64,000 nt of DNA from Aequorivita capsosiphonis DSM 23843 (GTDB taxonomy: Bacteria; Bacteroidota; Bacteroidia; Flavobacteriales; Flavobacteriaceae), in the NCBI RefSeq assembly GCF_000429125.1, contig NZ_KE386849.1:282647-346646 (forward strand), given 5' to 3'. The translations under genes were made by a program, and so were the position numbers. The notes under the pieces are model-generated. The model was not told the DNA's origin. It ran no database searches and saw only the letters and a program-made list of their open reading frames with translations. Positions 53,037 through 62,089 of the stretch are shown here, in pieces (the first letter of the stretch is position 1; each line of letters begins with the position of its first letter).

Positions 53037-53819
53037 CTAAAAATCCTTCCGCTTAGCAATTCTCCAAATAAAGAAAGTAGGGACTACAACCCAAACAACC
53101 AACATTACAAAGGATAGAATCAATCCAAAACTAGTTCCAAAGAATTTTTGAAATACTGCCCCAGTATATCCCAATAAGGCTGAGATATCCAGTTTTAAAA
53201 GAATCAATACTCGTGATAAATCCACTGGATTCAGCATCGTGGCGACTAAGGAAAATTTATCCAGTGGGTAATCTTCAAAATACAGAAGCGACATTAAAAA
53301 GATACCGTCATAGATTACCGCCATAAACAGCCAAAGCAAGATGGCATAACCAAAACCCTTGATTCTATTTTCGTTGGAAAGGGCAATTACAAATGCCAAA
53401 GCTGTAAAAATAAAGGTCAGGAAACCACCGGTTATTAGCAGTAGGGTAAAATCCCAAATAGCGCTGCTATTGAAAATTCCGTAGAACACAAAGGGCAAGC
53501 CTAAGCCGATGATCAAGCTCATTGCCAAAGAGGTGGCGACTCCGAAATATTGTCCTAGGAAAATAGAACTTCTTTTTACGGGTTGTGCTAACAGCAGTTC
53601 GGTAAACTCACGGGAGTTGTAATAATACATCACCCCGAAAATGGTTCCGATAAGCGGCACTAGAATGATGATAACATTCATCAAGGTTATCACTGCTTTG
53701 GACAGGTCGTTGTTAAGAAATAAAAGCACAACGCCTAGTAGCAAATAGAACAAGAAATATACGTAGCTCCAACGGCTTCGCATTAAATCGTAAAAACTGT
53801 ATTTTAGTATCTTAAGCAT
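53037..53819 (-). CDS. nosY: NosY, ABC-transporter membrane subunit for nitrous-oxide reductase maturation
   Basis: 260 aa with six membrane helices in the ABC-2 pattern (first at about 17-40, last at about 230-250) and the NosY-type loop with EFTELLLAQPVKRSSIFLGQYFG (about 71-93). It pairs with the ATPase NosF, overlapping it by 8 bp, and with the periplasmic NosD. The three are needed to build the copper-sulfide site of NosZ. It is the last gene of the nos operon. Confidence 0.9.
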   Translation of the reverse strand: MLKILKYSFYDLMRSRWSYVYFLFYLLLGVVLLFLNNDLSKAVITLMNVIIILVPLIGTIFGVMYYYNSREFTELLLAQPVKRSSIFLGQYFGVATSLAMSLIIGLGLPFVFYGIFNSSAIWDFTLLLITGGFLTFIFTALAFVIALSNENRIKGFGYAILLWLFMAVIYDGIFLMSLLYFEDYPLDKFSLVATMLNPVDLSRVLILLKLDISALLGYTGAVFQKFFGTSFGLILSFVMLVVWVVVPTFFIWRIAKRKDF

Positions 53820-54522
53820 AACTAGCGGATAAAATGGAGGCTATTGCGTGTTCAAAATCAAGTTGTTCGGTCTTGGATTTTAGTTCTGGAATTGTTCCTT
53901 TGAAATAAATTTTACCTTCTAAAATAAAAACGATCTCATCGGAAATTTCTTCTACAAAACTTAAAATATGTGAGGTTACAAGAATGGTTTTTCCTTTGGC
54001 CTTTTCAGCAAAAATCAAGTTTTTCAATCGCAGATGTGAAATAGGATCCAGGCCGCTGGTAGGTTCATCGAGAATTACCAAGGGGCTATCAAACATAAAC
54101 GTAAGCACGAGGTTTACTTTCTGCTTTGTACCTCCTGAAAGGTTTACCAATCTTTTATTGAGAAAGGGCTGCAACTTAAATAAATCTATCAGCTCCTCGT
54201 CATTGGTAGCTTTACCAGCTCTTAAGTCTTTGATCATGGCAATAAGCTCATTCACTTTTAAGTTTCCTGGGAAGTTGGCAATTTGTGGCAAGTAATCAAT
54301 CTTATCGCGGTATTTAAAATCGTTTTTTAAGGATTTTCCGTTGATCAAAATTTCACCTGAATCGGGTATCACCATTCCCAAAATTGATTTTATAAGCGTG
54401 GTTTTTCCAGAACCATTGGGTCCTAGAATGGAGAAGATTCCACCTTCACCAATGGAAAGATCAATACCTTTTAGCACCTCGTTCTTTCCGAATTTTTTAT
54501 GTAAATCCTTAATTTCTATCAT
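53812..54522 (-). CDS. nosF: NosF, ATPase subunit for nitrous-oxide reductase maturation
   Basis: 236 aa ABC ATPase. Walker A GPNGSGKTT at about 35-43, signature LSGGTKQKV at about 127-135, Walker B VILDEPTSGLDP at about 149-160, and the switch His in VTSH at about 184. It drives NosY/NosD and overlaps nosD by 14 bp and nosY by 8 bp. The position in the nos operon separates it from general ABC ATPases. Confidence 0.92.
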   Translation of the reverse strand: MIEIKDLHKKFGKNEVLKGIDLSIGEGGIFSILGPNGSGKTTLIKSILGMVIPDSGEILINGKSLKNDFKYRDKIDYLPQIANFPGNLKVNELIAMIKDLRAGKATNDEELIDLFKLQPFLNKRLVNLSGGTKQKVNLVLTFMFDSPLVILDEPTSGLDPISHLRLKNLIFAEKAKGKTILVTSHILSFVEEISDEIVFILEGKIYFKGTIPELKSKTEQLDFEHAIASILSASYA

Positions 54523-55762
54523 GGTCTATGAGTTTCATTCTTGGATTTTCATCCGATAAATCGTCTGGTGTGAATACTGGGGAAACTTTTTCAGAAAAAT
54601 CTATGATGTCTATAAAAAGACTTCGCAGTAAAATGATGGTTTCCGGGGTGCGGTTCACTATATATGAAAACAATTTTACCGGACGGAAGGGCACATCGCC
54701 TATTCCGTTTTTGTCTAGATCGTAACCCGTATAGTTGCTCCAGTAATTGTTATCAAATTTATTGTCGTTGATTCTTCCATTATAGGAAATATCGAATGAG
54801 TTATATAAAAAGTTGTTCTTTATTATTTGATTGGCGTAGCACGCACCTTTCACTCGTATTGCGTAGCCATTACTTGTGAAATCGTTGTTGGAGTACACGA
54901 GTCGGTTACTTCCTTCAACCGTGATGCCAACCGTATTTTCAAGAAAGATGTTGTTTTTGAGATCCACATCGTTTACTTCCTTCAACAGTAAACCGTAGGC
55001 TGCCGTGCCCCAGTTTTTCTTAATAATATTATTTTCCACCTTCATAAATTTTGAAAACATCAAGGCAATTCCGGCGCCATTGGTTTCAAATACATTGTTG
55101 GTGACCGTATTATTATTACTAAACATAAAATGAAGACCATAACGGACATTGTTCTTACTGAAGTTATCATCGATGGTTATATTATCTGAAAATTCAAGGT
55201 AAATTCCATCGCGGACATTTTGGACATCATTCCCGCGTACCTCAACATTTTTACAATACCATAAATGAACTGCATTTCCTGAATTGAATTCGGTTACGGC
55301 CTCTCCCCTAACCTTGTTGTTCAGTACTTTTCCATTATTGGCTTTTTGCAGATAAATTCCGAAGAAAAGTTTTTCCAACTCCAAATTCTGAATGGTAAAA
55401 CCTTCGCTGTTTACAACTCTTACCGCAGCATAATCTGTGGTATAACTAACGCCAACGTTGATGATCTTAAACCCGTCCAAGGTAACATTATCTGCGCCAA
55501 TGGTTATGATTTCTCCTTTTTCTTCTCCATCTATTGTAGGCAGATCTTCACCAATTAAAGTGATGCCTTTGTCAATTTTTATATTGGCTTCCTTATAAAT
55601 TCCTTTTTTCACCAAAATGGTATCACCTTCCGAAGCTTGGTTTACCGCTTCTTGAATGGTTTTGACGCTACACGTGGAGCATACTGTTATGGTGCTTGAC
55701 CATACATTTGTGATGGATAGCAATAGGATTAAAAGGGAGAATATATAATGTTTGTTTTTCAA
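54509..55762 (-). CDS. nosD: NosD, periplasmic copper-processing beta-helix protein
   Basis: 417 aa. Signal peptide at residues 1-22, then a right-handed parallel beta-helix built of short repeats rich in N, G and V (for example DNVTLDGFKI, NNKVRGEAV, NNTVTNNVFETNGAG), the CASH-type fold of NosD. A CSTC motif follows the signal peptide in SSTITVCSTCSVK, possibly copper-binding. It assists assembly of the NosZ CuZ cluster. It overlaps nosF by 14 bp. The gap to nosL (55763-55816) is a run of TATTATTATC-type simple sequence. Confidence 0.93.
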   Translation of the reverse strand: MKNKHYIFSLLILLLSITNVWSSTITVCSTCSVKTIQEAVNQASEGDTILVKKGIYKEANIKIDKGITLIGEDLPTIDGEEKGEIITIGADNVTLDGFKIINVGVSYTTDYAAVRVVNSEGFTIQNLELEKLFFGIYLQKANNGKVLNNKVRGEAVTEFNSGNAVHLWYCKNVEVRGNDVQNVRDGIYLEFSDNITIDDNFSKNNVRYGLHFMFSNNNTVTNNVFETNGAGIALMFSKFMKVENNIIKKNWGTAAYGLLLKEVNDVDLKNNIFLENTVGITVEGSNRLVYSNNDFTSNGYAIRVKGACYANQIIKNNFLYNSFDISYNGRINDNKFDNNYWSNYTGYDLDKNGIGDVPFRPVKLFSYIVNRTPETIILLRSLFIDIIDFSEKVSPVFTPDDLSDENPRMKLIDHDRN

Positions 55763-55816
55763 AATAGATTATTATTATCTATTGCCGTTATTTATTACTA
55801 TTATCTATTATTATTG

Positions 55817-56254
55817 TTATTTTTTAAGTCTTAGGTGATCTTGGATTTCTTTCCAAGTGTAAACATCACCCGTGAATTTTTCTTGGGCCTTTCTACCAGC
55901 TTCTTTGTCTAAAAAGGCTGAAAGATTAGCGCCCATAGGGCTTTGCAATTGTTTGCTCACCAAATAGGAAGCTTTTTCAGCTTCAATTAAATCACCTGGT
56001 TGATAAAAGTTTGCTACTAAATAATGCGCCATTTCCGTGTCCTTAAACTCATCTTGTAACGAATGGACCATACACTCAATGGCATCGTATTTATAAGCCT
56101 TCCCCTTGGCAGTTACCAATTGTGAGGCGTGCTGTCTATCTACAATGGTCATATCACAAAAATGGCACGCATCTGAGCCGTATTGTATTTCTTGCGGACT
56201 CACATTGCAGGCCGTAAACAACAATGAAATAAGTAATAGTTTTATGATTTTCAT
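55817..56254 (-). CDS. nosL: NosL, copper-binding lipoprotein
   Basis: 145 aa. The lipobox LFTAC at residue 16 anchors it, and the NosL signature DACHFCDMTIVDRQHA (about 28-43) carries the Cys-x-x-Cys and Met that bind Cu(I). The later C-M-V-H motif (AIECMVHSL) is also typical. It delivers copper to NosZ. It lies between the membrane protein and nosD on the minus strand. Confidence 0.93.
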   Translation of the reverse strand: MKIIKLLLISLLFTACNVSPQEIQYGSDACHFCDMTIVDRQHASQLVTAKGKAYKYDAIECMVHSLQDEFKDTEMAHYLVANFYQPGDLIEAEKASYLVSKQLQSPMGANLSAFLDKEAGRKAQEKFTGDVYTWKEIQDHLRLKK

Positions 56255-56310
56255 AGTTTCAAAAATTTAAGGATTTGCCCCTTGGTCTCAATAAAACGTT
56301 GACACGTTTA

Positions 56311-56376
56311 TTAATCCTCCTTCCCCTGATTGCTTCTCTGGATGGCTATCGGGATCGCAAGGGGAAGGAGCATTAA
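56311..56376 (-). terminator. Large hairpin between the membrane gene and nosL
   Basis: TTAATCCTCCTTCCCCT pairs with AGGGGAAGGAGCATTAA with one mismatch. It sits in the 129-bp gap between the minus-strand membrane gene and nosL, so it may reduce expression of nosLDFY or be an inserted palindrome. A REP-like GGCTATCGGGA lies in its loop. Confidence 0.5.
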
Positions 56377-56383
56377 TTATTTT

Positions 56384-56995
56384 TTATTTTGATTTCCATT
56401 CTTTTTTACCAACAAAGAAGGCTACTACTGTAAGCAACATTCCCGCAAATATCATATAGGCTCCTGTTGCTGGCCAAGAATCGACATCAAAGTTGAGCAT
56501 TTTTTGGTAACCAAGCAAAGGTGGTTTATAAGTCATCGGGGTACCATCTAAATTTTCAAGTTTCATTATGGCTTTTGGATCAAGATCAGTTCCGTATTCT
56601 ATTAGCCATAAGTTGAAATCATACATTCCCATAATTCCAAGTATAGACATTACCACAAACCAGCCAAGGAACCATTTGTAGCTAACTTTGCCAAAGAAAC
56701 CAAGGATTCCGATAATGACCCCAAGTGCTACCATTATCCCAATTACCAATGGAAATACTTCAAACTCCCACATATCCTCTGCTTTCGGAATAGTCTTCAT
56801 TCCAATATAATGGTTTAGGCCGTCAATATTTTGAATATCAAATTCTTCTACTCCCTGTATTCCTTGAATATAAATATCCATCCCTAGTGGGTCTGGATAT
56901 TGTGGCGCACCTAATACAATGTTCCATAATGGAAATTTAAAAAGACCCAATAACAGCAAGGATCCAATGATCATTATTATTCCTGCTTTTTTCAT
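56384..56995 (-). CDS. Nos-cluster membrane protein of unknown function
   Basis: 203 aa with four membrane helices (about 5-23, 82-102, 108-126, 178-198). The first helix is near the N-terminus, and a periplasmic loop of about 60 residues follows, with NIVLGAPQYPDPLGM and IQNIDGLNHYIGMKTI. Such a protein is present in the nos clusters of many Bacteroidota between nosZ and nosL. It may be a NosB-like membrane component, but I cannot assign it. A strong terminator-like hairpin separates it from nosZ. Confidence 0.65.
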   Translation of the reverse strand: MKKAGIIMIIGSLLLLGLFKFPLWNIVLGAPQYPDPLGMDIYIQGIQGVEEFDIQNIDGLNHYIGMKTIPKAEDMWEFEVFPLVIGIMVALGVIIGILGFFGKVSYKWFLGWFVVMSILGIMGMYDFNLWLIEYGTDLDPKAIMKLENLDGTPMTYKPPLLGYQKMLNFDVDSWPATGAYMIFAGMLLTVVAFFVGKKEWKSK

Positions 56996-57013
56996 TTTTA
57001 AAGAGATTTGAGT

Positions 57014-57029
57014 CCCGATAGCTATCGGG
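57014..57029. repeat. Perfect palindrome CCCGATAGCTATCGGG
   Basis: A 16-bp perfect palindrome in the gap between nosZ and the following membrane gene. Related copies at 52928 and 56346 suggest a scattered REP-type family. Confidence 0.6.
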
Positions 57030-57119
57030 TGAGAAATGAGATTTGAGATTTGAGATGTTAGAAATAAATGCTGAGAACTTTGCTCTTACATCTAAAGTCA
57101 AGAATCTAACATCTTTATA

Positions 57120-57151
57120 AAAGACGGGGGAAATCAACAACCCCCGTCTTT
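57120..57151 (-). terminator. Terminator-like hairpin after nosZ
   Basis: AAAGACGGGGG (57120-57130) pairs perfectly with CCCCCGTCTTT (57141-57151). On the minus strand it is followed by TTTATAAAG-type A/T-rich sequence, as in a factor-independent terminator. It lies 54 bp past the nosZ stop (57205), so nosZ and the genes after it may be partly separate transcripts. Confidence 0.75.
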
Positions 57152-57204
57152 ACTGAAAATACTATTAATCACTAATGCGTATTTTCACAACTAAAAACAA
57201 CTTA

Positions 57205-59175
57205 TTAATCTTCGCCTAGACCCCAAGACAATTCAATATCAGAATCTGCTGGGCTTACGCGAACATAGCCTTGCATTTCTTGGTGCAGTGCAGAACAGAA
57301 GTCAGTACAATAGAATGGCCATACTCCTACTTGTTTAGGCTCCCAAACTAGAGTTTCAGTTTTTCCAGGAACAATAAGCATTTCGGCAGTGTTTGCCCCA
57401 ATTACAGCAAAACCGTGCGGTACATCAAAATCTTGTTCGTGGTTTGTAATATGGAAGTACACTTTGTCTCCTACTTTTACACCTTCAATGTTATCAGGGT
57501 TAAAGTGACTACGGATCATATTCATATAGATATGAACCTCTTTCCCGTCACGCTCTACTCTAACATCACTATCTTGAATAACAGCATGTTTGTGTTTGTT
57601 CTCTGAAAGTTTATAGATCTTTCTAGAGTTTGGCGCAACCATTTCTGCAGGAATTGCAGCAGCATAGTGAGGCTCCCCAATGGTTGGGAAATCCAATAAC
57701 AATTCCATTTTGTCTCCTGTTATATCGAATAACTGAGCAGACTGCGTTAGCTCTGGCCCTGTTGGCAGGTATCTGTCTTTTGTAATCTTATTAAGGGCTA
57801 CAAAGTATTTACCAAATGGCTCCCGTGAGTTTCCACCAGGAATCATCCCGTGACCTACAGAGTAAAACACTGGCTGGCGGTCTAAAACCTCCCAAGTTCC
57901 AACTTTCCATTTTACTACTTCAGAAGAGATAAAGAACGTGGTATAAGCATTTCCTTTTCCATCAAATTCGGTATGGAGTGGTCCTAAACCTGGTTGCTTA
58001 ACAACACCAGCAAGAATATCCTCAAAGTTTAAGATTGGAATTCCATAAGCTTCCCCATCAAATTTTTCATTTTCAATAGCATCAAGCATTTTGGTAAAAC
58101 TGTGCACTGTCAAGTCAGCAGATAATTTTCCGTTACCAATAATATATTCTCCTGTTGGATCTACGTCACAACCGTGTGGAGATTTTGGAGTTGGCAAGAA
58201 ATAAACAGCTCCAGGAACATCCATTGGGTTCACGGTAAGAACTTCATCTAACATGGTAGAAGTAGCAGTATGGGTATGTTCATCTCTTACGTTATGTGCA
58301 TATTTAGCAGGAACTTTTTTTCCTCCACCGTTGTTTACATATTCTTCTATTTTTTTCCAGTTTACCGCAGCGATAAAATCCTTATCGTTTTGTGATGCGT
58401 TAACTTCTAAAAGTGTGTGGGCTTCTTCCGTATTATAAGTAGTAAAGAAGAACCATCCGTGACTCTTATCACGTCCAGGGTGCGAAAGATCATAGTTAAA
58501 CCCAGGCATCATCAATTGGAATTTAATCCCCATTCTTCCTGAATCTGGATCTACACTAATAAATGTAAGCGCTCCTTTAAAGTTACCTTTGTAGTCTTTA
58601 ATAGACATATCTTTCTGTGGCACTGGCACAGAGAAACGGGTTCCTGCTACCACATATTCTGTGTTTTCAGTAATAAAAGATGAACTGTGGTTACCGGCAC
58701 TATTTGGAATTTCAATGATTTCCTCAGTTTCGAAATTTTTCAGATCAATTCGTGCGATTCTGGGAGTGTTATTACCATTAATAAACACCCAACGTCCATC
58801 TAACTTTCCAGTTGTTTGTGAAATATCCGGGTGGTGAGAGTCATCCCAAGGCACAAAACCGTACGATGTATTCAACATTGGTTTGGTTTCCTCAGTGTAC
58901 CCATATCCACTTTCGGGATTCTGTGAGAATACGGGAAGTACTTTTAACAAACGCCCTGATGGCAAGCCGTAAACGCCAAGTTGCCCACTAAATCCTCCAG
59001 ACATAAAGGCGTAGAATTCGTCGTGTTCACCCGGAGCAACATATACTCTCTCGGCAGCGTTGGTTGCAAGACCGCCTTGGCCTTTGCTACTGCTCCTTTT
59101 GTCATTTCCGTTGTTACAGCCAACCAATCCAGCAGCTATAACCAAGAAAAATAAAATATTAATTGATTTTTTCAT
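57205..59175 (-). CDS. nosZ: Nitrous-oxide reductase, clade II type
   Basis: 656 aa. Catalytic CuZ-domain beta-propeller with DSHHPD (about 116-121) and further His motifs, and a C-terminal cupredoxin domain whose CuA site FYCTDFCSALHQEM is at about 621-634. The N-terminus is a Sec-type signal with lipobox LVGC (MKKSINILFFLVIAAGLVGC) instead of the Tat twin-arginine signal of clade I. The enzyme would therefore be exported by Sec as a membrane-anchored lipoprotein. It reduces N2O to N2. It is preceded by the cytochrome c and fasciclin genes that may supply electrons or stability. Confidence 0.97.
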   Translation of the reverse strand: MKKSINILFFLVIAAGLVGCNNGNDKRSSSKGQGGLATNAAERVYVAPGEHDEFYAFMSGGFSGQLGVYGLPSGRLLKVLPVFSQNPESGYGYTEETKPMLNTSYGFVPWDDSHHPDISQTTGKLDGRWVFINGNNTPRIARIDLKNFETEEIIEIPNSAGNHSSSFITENTEYVVAGTRFSVPVPQKDMSIKDYKGNFKGALTFISVDPDSGRMGIKFQLMMPGFNYDLSHPGRDKSHGWFFFTTYNTEEAHTLLEVNASQNDKDFIAAVNWKKIEEYVNNGGGKKVPAKYAHNVRDEHTHTATSTMLDEVLTVNPMDVPGAVYFLPTPKSPHGCDVDPTGEYIIGNGKLSADLTVHSFTKMLDAIENEKFDGEAYGIPILNFEDILAGVVKQPGLGPLHTEFDGKGNAYTTFFISSEVVKWKVGTWEVLDRQPVFYSVGHGMIPGGNSREPFGKYFVALNKITKDRYLPTGPELTQSAQLFDITGDKMELLLDFPTIGEPHYAAAIPAEMVAPNSRKIYKLSENKHKHAVIQDSDVRVERDGKEVHIYMNMIRSHFNPDNIEGVKVGDKVYFHITNHEQDFDVPHGFAVIGANTAEMLIVPGKTETLVWEPKQVGVWPFYCTDFCSALHQEMQGYVRVSPADSDIELSWGLGED

Positions 59176-59206
59176 TATTCTATTGTTTAAATTAAATTGT
59201 TTAAAA

Positions 59207-59782
59207 TTAGTTTGCTGGCAATATCACTTTATCTACTACGTGAACAATTCCATTTCCTGCGGGGATGCTTGCTATAATTTTAGCACCGCCCACATACACG
59301 TCATCACCCTTCACTTCCACTGTGGCATCTTCGCCACCGGCCTGTCCAACTTTTTTGAATTTCTTCAAGAAATCCTTTGAATAGTTACCCGGAGTTACGT
59401 GATGCTTAAGTATGGAAGCCAATTTTTCTTTGTTTTCAGGCTTCAAAAGTTCTTCTACGGTTCCAGCTGGAAGAGCATCAAAAGCTGCATTGGTTGGCGC
59501 AAAGACCATCAAAGGGCCCGCATTTACCAAGGAGTTTTCCAATCCCGCTGCTTGCACAGCTGCTACCAATGTGCTGTGATCTGGCGAACCAATAGCAATT
59601 TGTAGTACGTTTGGTTTTGACTCATCGTCTTCAATAAACGCCTGCCCTTGTTTGGCAGAAGCATCAGTTTTTGCGGGGTTCTCGATTAGGGTTCCGCTCC
59701 CTTCAGAGTTTGTTTCGTTTTTACAGGCTGAAAACACAAGTAATGCAGTCGAAACAAAGAGCAATTTAATGGTTGTTTTCAT
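59207..59782 (-). CDS. Fasciclin-domain lipoprotein of the nos operon
   Basis: 191 aa. A lipobox VFSAC near residue 20 follows a signal peptide. The single fasciclin (FAS1) domain is recognised by GPLMVFAPTNAAFDALP and ILKHHVTPG, with NGIVHVVDKVILP at the C-terminus. FAS1 proteins are envelope adhesion or binding proteins; its function in nos clusters is unknown, but this placement between a cytochrome and nosZ is repeated in other Bacteroidota by general knowledge. It ends 31 bp before nosZ. Confidence 0.92.
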   Translation of the reverse strand: MKTTIKLLFVSTALLVFSACKNETNSEGSGTLIENPAKTDASAKQGQAFIEDDESKPNVLQIAIGSPDHSTLVAAVQAAGLENSLVNAGPLMVFAPTNAAFDALPAGTVEELLKPENKEKLASILKHHVTPGNYSKDFLKKFKKVGQAGGEDATVEVKGDDVYVGGAKIIASIPAGNGIVHVVDKVILPAN

Positions 59783-59801
59783 TTTGGTTTTGGTTTTTTA
59801 A

Positions 59802-59830
59802 CCCTTGCAGGGGTTAGCTTCCTGCAAGGG
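59802..59830 (-). terminator. Hairpin between cytochrome c and fasciclin genes
   Basis: CCCTTGCAGG (59802-59811) pairs perfectly with CCTGCAAGGG (59821-59830) around a nine-base loop. Lies in the 72-bp gap; no U-tract, so it may be an RNA-stability or attenuator stem. Confidence 0.5.
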
Positions 59831-59854
59831 CTGGTTGGTTGTTTAAGTATCTAT

Positions 59855-60358
59855 TTAAAGGGTTCTAAAATATTCTAATATCTGTCTTGTCTGTTCCTCC
59901 GTCATATGTTGGTTGGCCATTGGCGAACCATTAAACTCCATCAATAAGGCTTTGGCAAGTGGATCATTTTTGGTCATCCCTTCTGGATCCATAATCATAT
60001 TCATTACCCACTCTGGAGTACGTCTTTCTAAAATTCCTTTTGGAGCTGGTCCAATAAATTTCTTGTCAGTTTTATGACATGCCGTACAATTCATTTTATA
60101 AATCTCTGCCCCTTTGGCAGCCATAGCCTCGTCAATCTCTGCAGGAATATCTACATTTTTGATTGGGCCAACCCCTTTGTTTGTGAGGTCTATCGTTTGT
60201 GAAGGCTTCACGTCTGAGGCCGGAGCCTCTTTTGGAGTTTCAGTAGCAGCAGGTTTTTGACCTATCTGGATACCGTCTTTCTTTTTTTCTTCTTTTCCAC
60301 CGCAACTTACCAAAAGTAGTATTGCTAAAGCGGCCATTGATTTTAGTACATTTTTCAT
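59855..60358 (-). CDS. Cytochrome c lipoprotein of the nos operon
   Basis: 167 aa from the Met at 60358 (MKNVLKSMAALAILLLVSCGG), which gives a clean lipobox LVSC; an upstream Met at 60385 would add 9 residues. After a Lys/Pro/Ala-rich linker, one c-type heme domain has CTACH and an axial Met in the SPMANQHM region. It should carry electrons to NosZ in the periplasm. It is the first gene of the nos operon and has an Fnr-like box centred about 61 bp upstream. Confidence 0.9.
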   Translation of the reverse strand: MKNVLKSMAALAILLLVSCGGKEEKKKDGIQIGQKPAATETPKEAPASDVKPSQTIDLTNKGVGPIKNVDIPAEIDEAMAAKGAEIYKMNCTACHKTDKKFIGPAPKGILERRTPEWVMNMIMDPEGMTKNDPLAKALLMEFNGSPMANQHMTEEQTRQILEYFRTL

Positions 60359-60410
60359 AGTTGTTAGTATTAATTTACGGTACAAAACTAATTTGAATGG
60401 GCCATATAGA

Positions 60411-60428
60411 ATATGATTTTCGTCATAT
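60411..60428 (-). promoter_or_regulatory. Fnr/CRP-family-like box before the nos operon
   Basis: ATATGATTTTCGTCATAT holds TGA (60414-60416), six bases and TCA (60423-60425), centred about 61 bp before the cytochrome c start at 60358. Confidence 0.65.
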
Positions 60429-60521
60429 ATGAGACTTTTTACTCTTTAATTTTTTAAACCTGAAATCTTATCTCATAACACATTCGATAGCAAAGATTAA
60501 CACTTTTTAACAACTGGATTA

Positions 60522-60533
60522 TGACAAAAATCA
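60522..60533 (+). promoter_or_regulatory. Fnr/CRP-family-like box before the universal stress gene
   Basis: TTATGACAAAAATCAG contains TGA-N6-TCA (60522-60533), centred about 52 bp before the start at 60580. The right half is weaker than in the other sites. Confidence 0.5.
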
Positions 60534-60579
60534 GTTCAGTAATGATTCTGAACATTTACATTTGAGAAAAGACAAAACA

Positions 60580-61407
60580 ATGAAAAACATACTTTTACCC
60601 ACAGACTTTTCCGAAAATTCGAAAAACGCAATCAAGTATGCCATAAAAATTTATGAAGGTGAAACCTGCACATTTCATATTTTAAACTCTCAAAAACCTT
60701 CAAATTATATAACTGCAGATGTTGTTTCCCGAGCTTCAGGCGTTTCAGTATATGAAGGCGTTTTAGACGATAATAAAGTGAAGCTTGATGAAATGGTTCA
60801 ATTTTGTAAATCAATTTCTGAAGGAGAAGATTTCAGCTTTAAACCGAAGTTAGATTTTGACAACATTGTTGATGCCGTAAATCAAGTGATTGCCAGTAAT
60901 AATATTGAAGTTATAGTTATGGGTACCAATGGTGCTACGAATGCTTCGGAAGTTCTATTTGGAAGCAATACCTTAAAAATTATACGAAATGCAAGCTGTC
61001 CAATTATTGCTGTGCCCGAAGGATACATTTACCAGAAAATAGCGTCCGTTTTATTGTCTCTTAATTATCAGTATGACATAACGGGGGAAAATTTCAAAAT
61101 ACTTTTAAATCTATTAAAGAAAAAGAATGCGTCCTTAAAAATTTTAGCGATTGAGGAGGAAAAGATTCACCTAGCAGATCAAAGAAAGCAGGCTGAAGAA
61201 TTTTTTAAGGAAACGAACTTCGAAACTTTTACAATTAAAAATCTACCCGCTCCAATGGCGATAAATGCTTTTGAGCAGTTGATCCCAATCCAGCTTCATG
61301 CCATGGTGGTTGAACGCAAAAGTTTTTTAAACCGTTTTATTTTTGGATCCCATACTTCAGAAATAAGCTACGGCTCGCAAGTTCCATTATTGGTGATTCG
61401 CGAATAG
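60580..61407 (+). CDS. Universal stress protein with two UspA-like domains
   Basis: 275 aa starting at the Met at 60580 (MKNILLPTDFSENS); a TTG upstream would add six residues. The first UspA domain has LLPTDFSENSKNAIKYA and the ATP-binding GTNGATNASEVLFGSNT; the second half (about 145-275) is a degenerate repeat ending SEISYGSQVPLLVIRE. Tandem Usp proteins are typical of Bacteroidota and are often induced by anoxia or growth arrest. It is divergent from the nos operon, with an Fnr-like box on each side. Confidence 0.92.
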   Translation: MKNILLPTDFSENSKNAIKYAIKIYEGETCTFHILNSQKPSNYITADVVSRASGVSVYEGVLDDNKVKLDEMVQFCKSISEGEDFSFKPKLDFDNIVDAVNQVIASNNIEVIVMGTNGATNASEVLFGSNTLKIIRNASCPIIAVPEGYIYQKIASVLLSLNYQYDITGENFKILLNLLKKKNASLKILAIEEEKIHLADQRKQAEEFFKETNFETFTIKNLPAPMAINAFEQLIPIQLHAMVVERKSFLNRFIFGSHTSEISYGSQVPLLVIRE

Positions 61408-61456
61408 GTTTCTGATTATGGTTCTTTGGATTTGGAATTGGAATTGAGGTATTTTA

Positions 61457-62089
61457 CTACTTTTCCAATAGGAAATTATTCTTTTTAAACATTCGCATAA
61501 GCGTTTTTACATAATCCCTTATGGTTGTTTGCGCTCCCGGTGGGTCGATTATATCAATAGTTCCACGCCATATTAAATCTTGATCACTATCAGGACAAAG
61601 ACAATAAAGTGAAGTTTCGGTATTGTAAACAGGATAATCCTCAGTAGCCTCTTTTCCTGAAATAACTCTATTTTCATTATAGTAATCACTGAAAGTTTGA
61701 AAAGATTTAGTCAAGTTTCTATAGGCTTGAGCGACCGTAACTTTACTCCCCTGCCCTTTAACTTTTGAAAAAAGAACCGCATTAAAACCAGCCTTTATAA
61801 GTTCGCTTTCTAGAGTAGCCAAGTTTTCTTCCGATTGATTGTTTTCGTCCACAGTGCCTTCAAAATAATCAACACTTTTTACGGCAATCACATTTTCTGC
61901 CTCTAGGGCGTTCACAAGACTATATTCAAATTGACGCTGCAATCCTCCATCAGGCGTTAAACCTACAACCAAAACTTTATGGACTCGAAAATTTGGGTTT
62001 TCAGTGTTCACATATTCATCTACTAACCGACTACTGGAACAGCTAGAAACCAGCACAGCGAAAATTAACAACGTAAATAGTTTTTTCAT
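61457..62089 (-). CDS. Lipoprotein of unknown function
   Basis: 210 aa from the Met at 62089 (MKKLFTLLIFAVLVSSCSSS), which gives a proper lipobox (LVSSC); an upstream Met at 62146 would add 19 residues. The mature part has alternating helix and strand (VHKVLVVGLTPDGG, NAVLFSKVKGQGSK) and may be a Rossmann-like fold. No catalytic motif. Function unknown. Convergent with the universal stress gene, about 230 bp from the divergent TetR-type gene. Confidence 0.75.
   Translation of the reverse strand: MKKLFTLLIFAVLVSSCSSSRLVDEYVNTENPNFRVHKVLVVGLTPDGGLQRQFEYSLVNALEAENVIAVKSVDYFEGTVDENNQSEENLATLESELIKAGFNAVLFSKVKGQGSKVTVAQAYRNLTKSFQTFSDYYNENRVISGKEATEDYPVYNTETSLYCLCPDSDQDLIWRGTIDIIDPPGAQTTIRDYVKTLMRMFKKNNFLLEK

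Noticed and set aside
57205-59175. Clade I (Tat-exported) NosZ
   Set aside because: The N-terminus has a lipobox signal without twin arginine, and the gene neighbours are those of clade II clusters.
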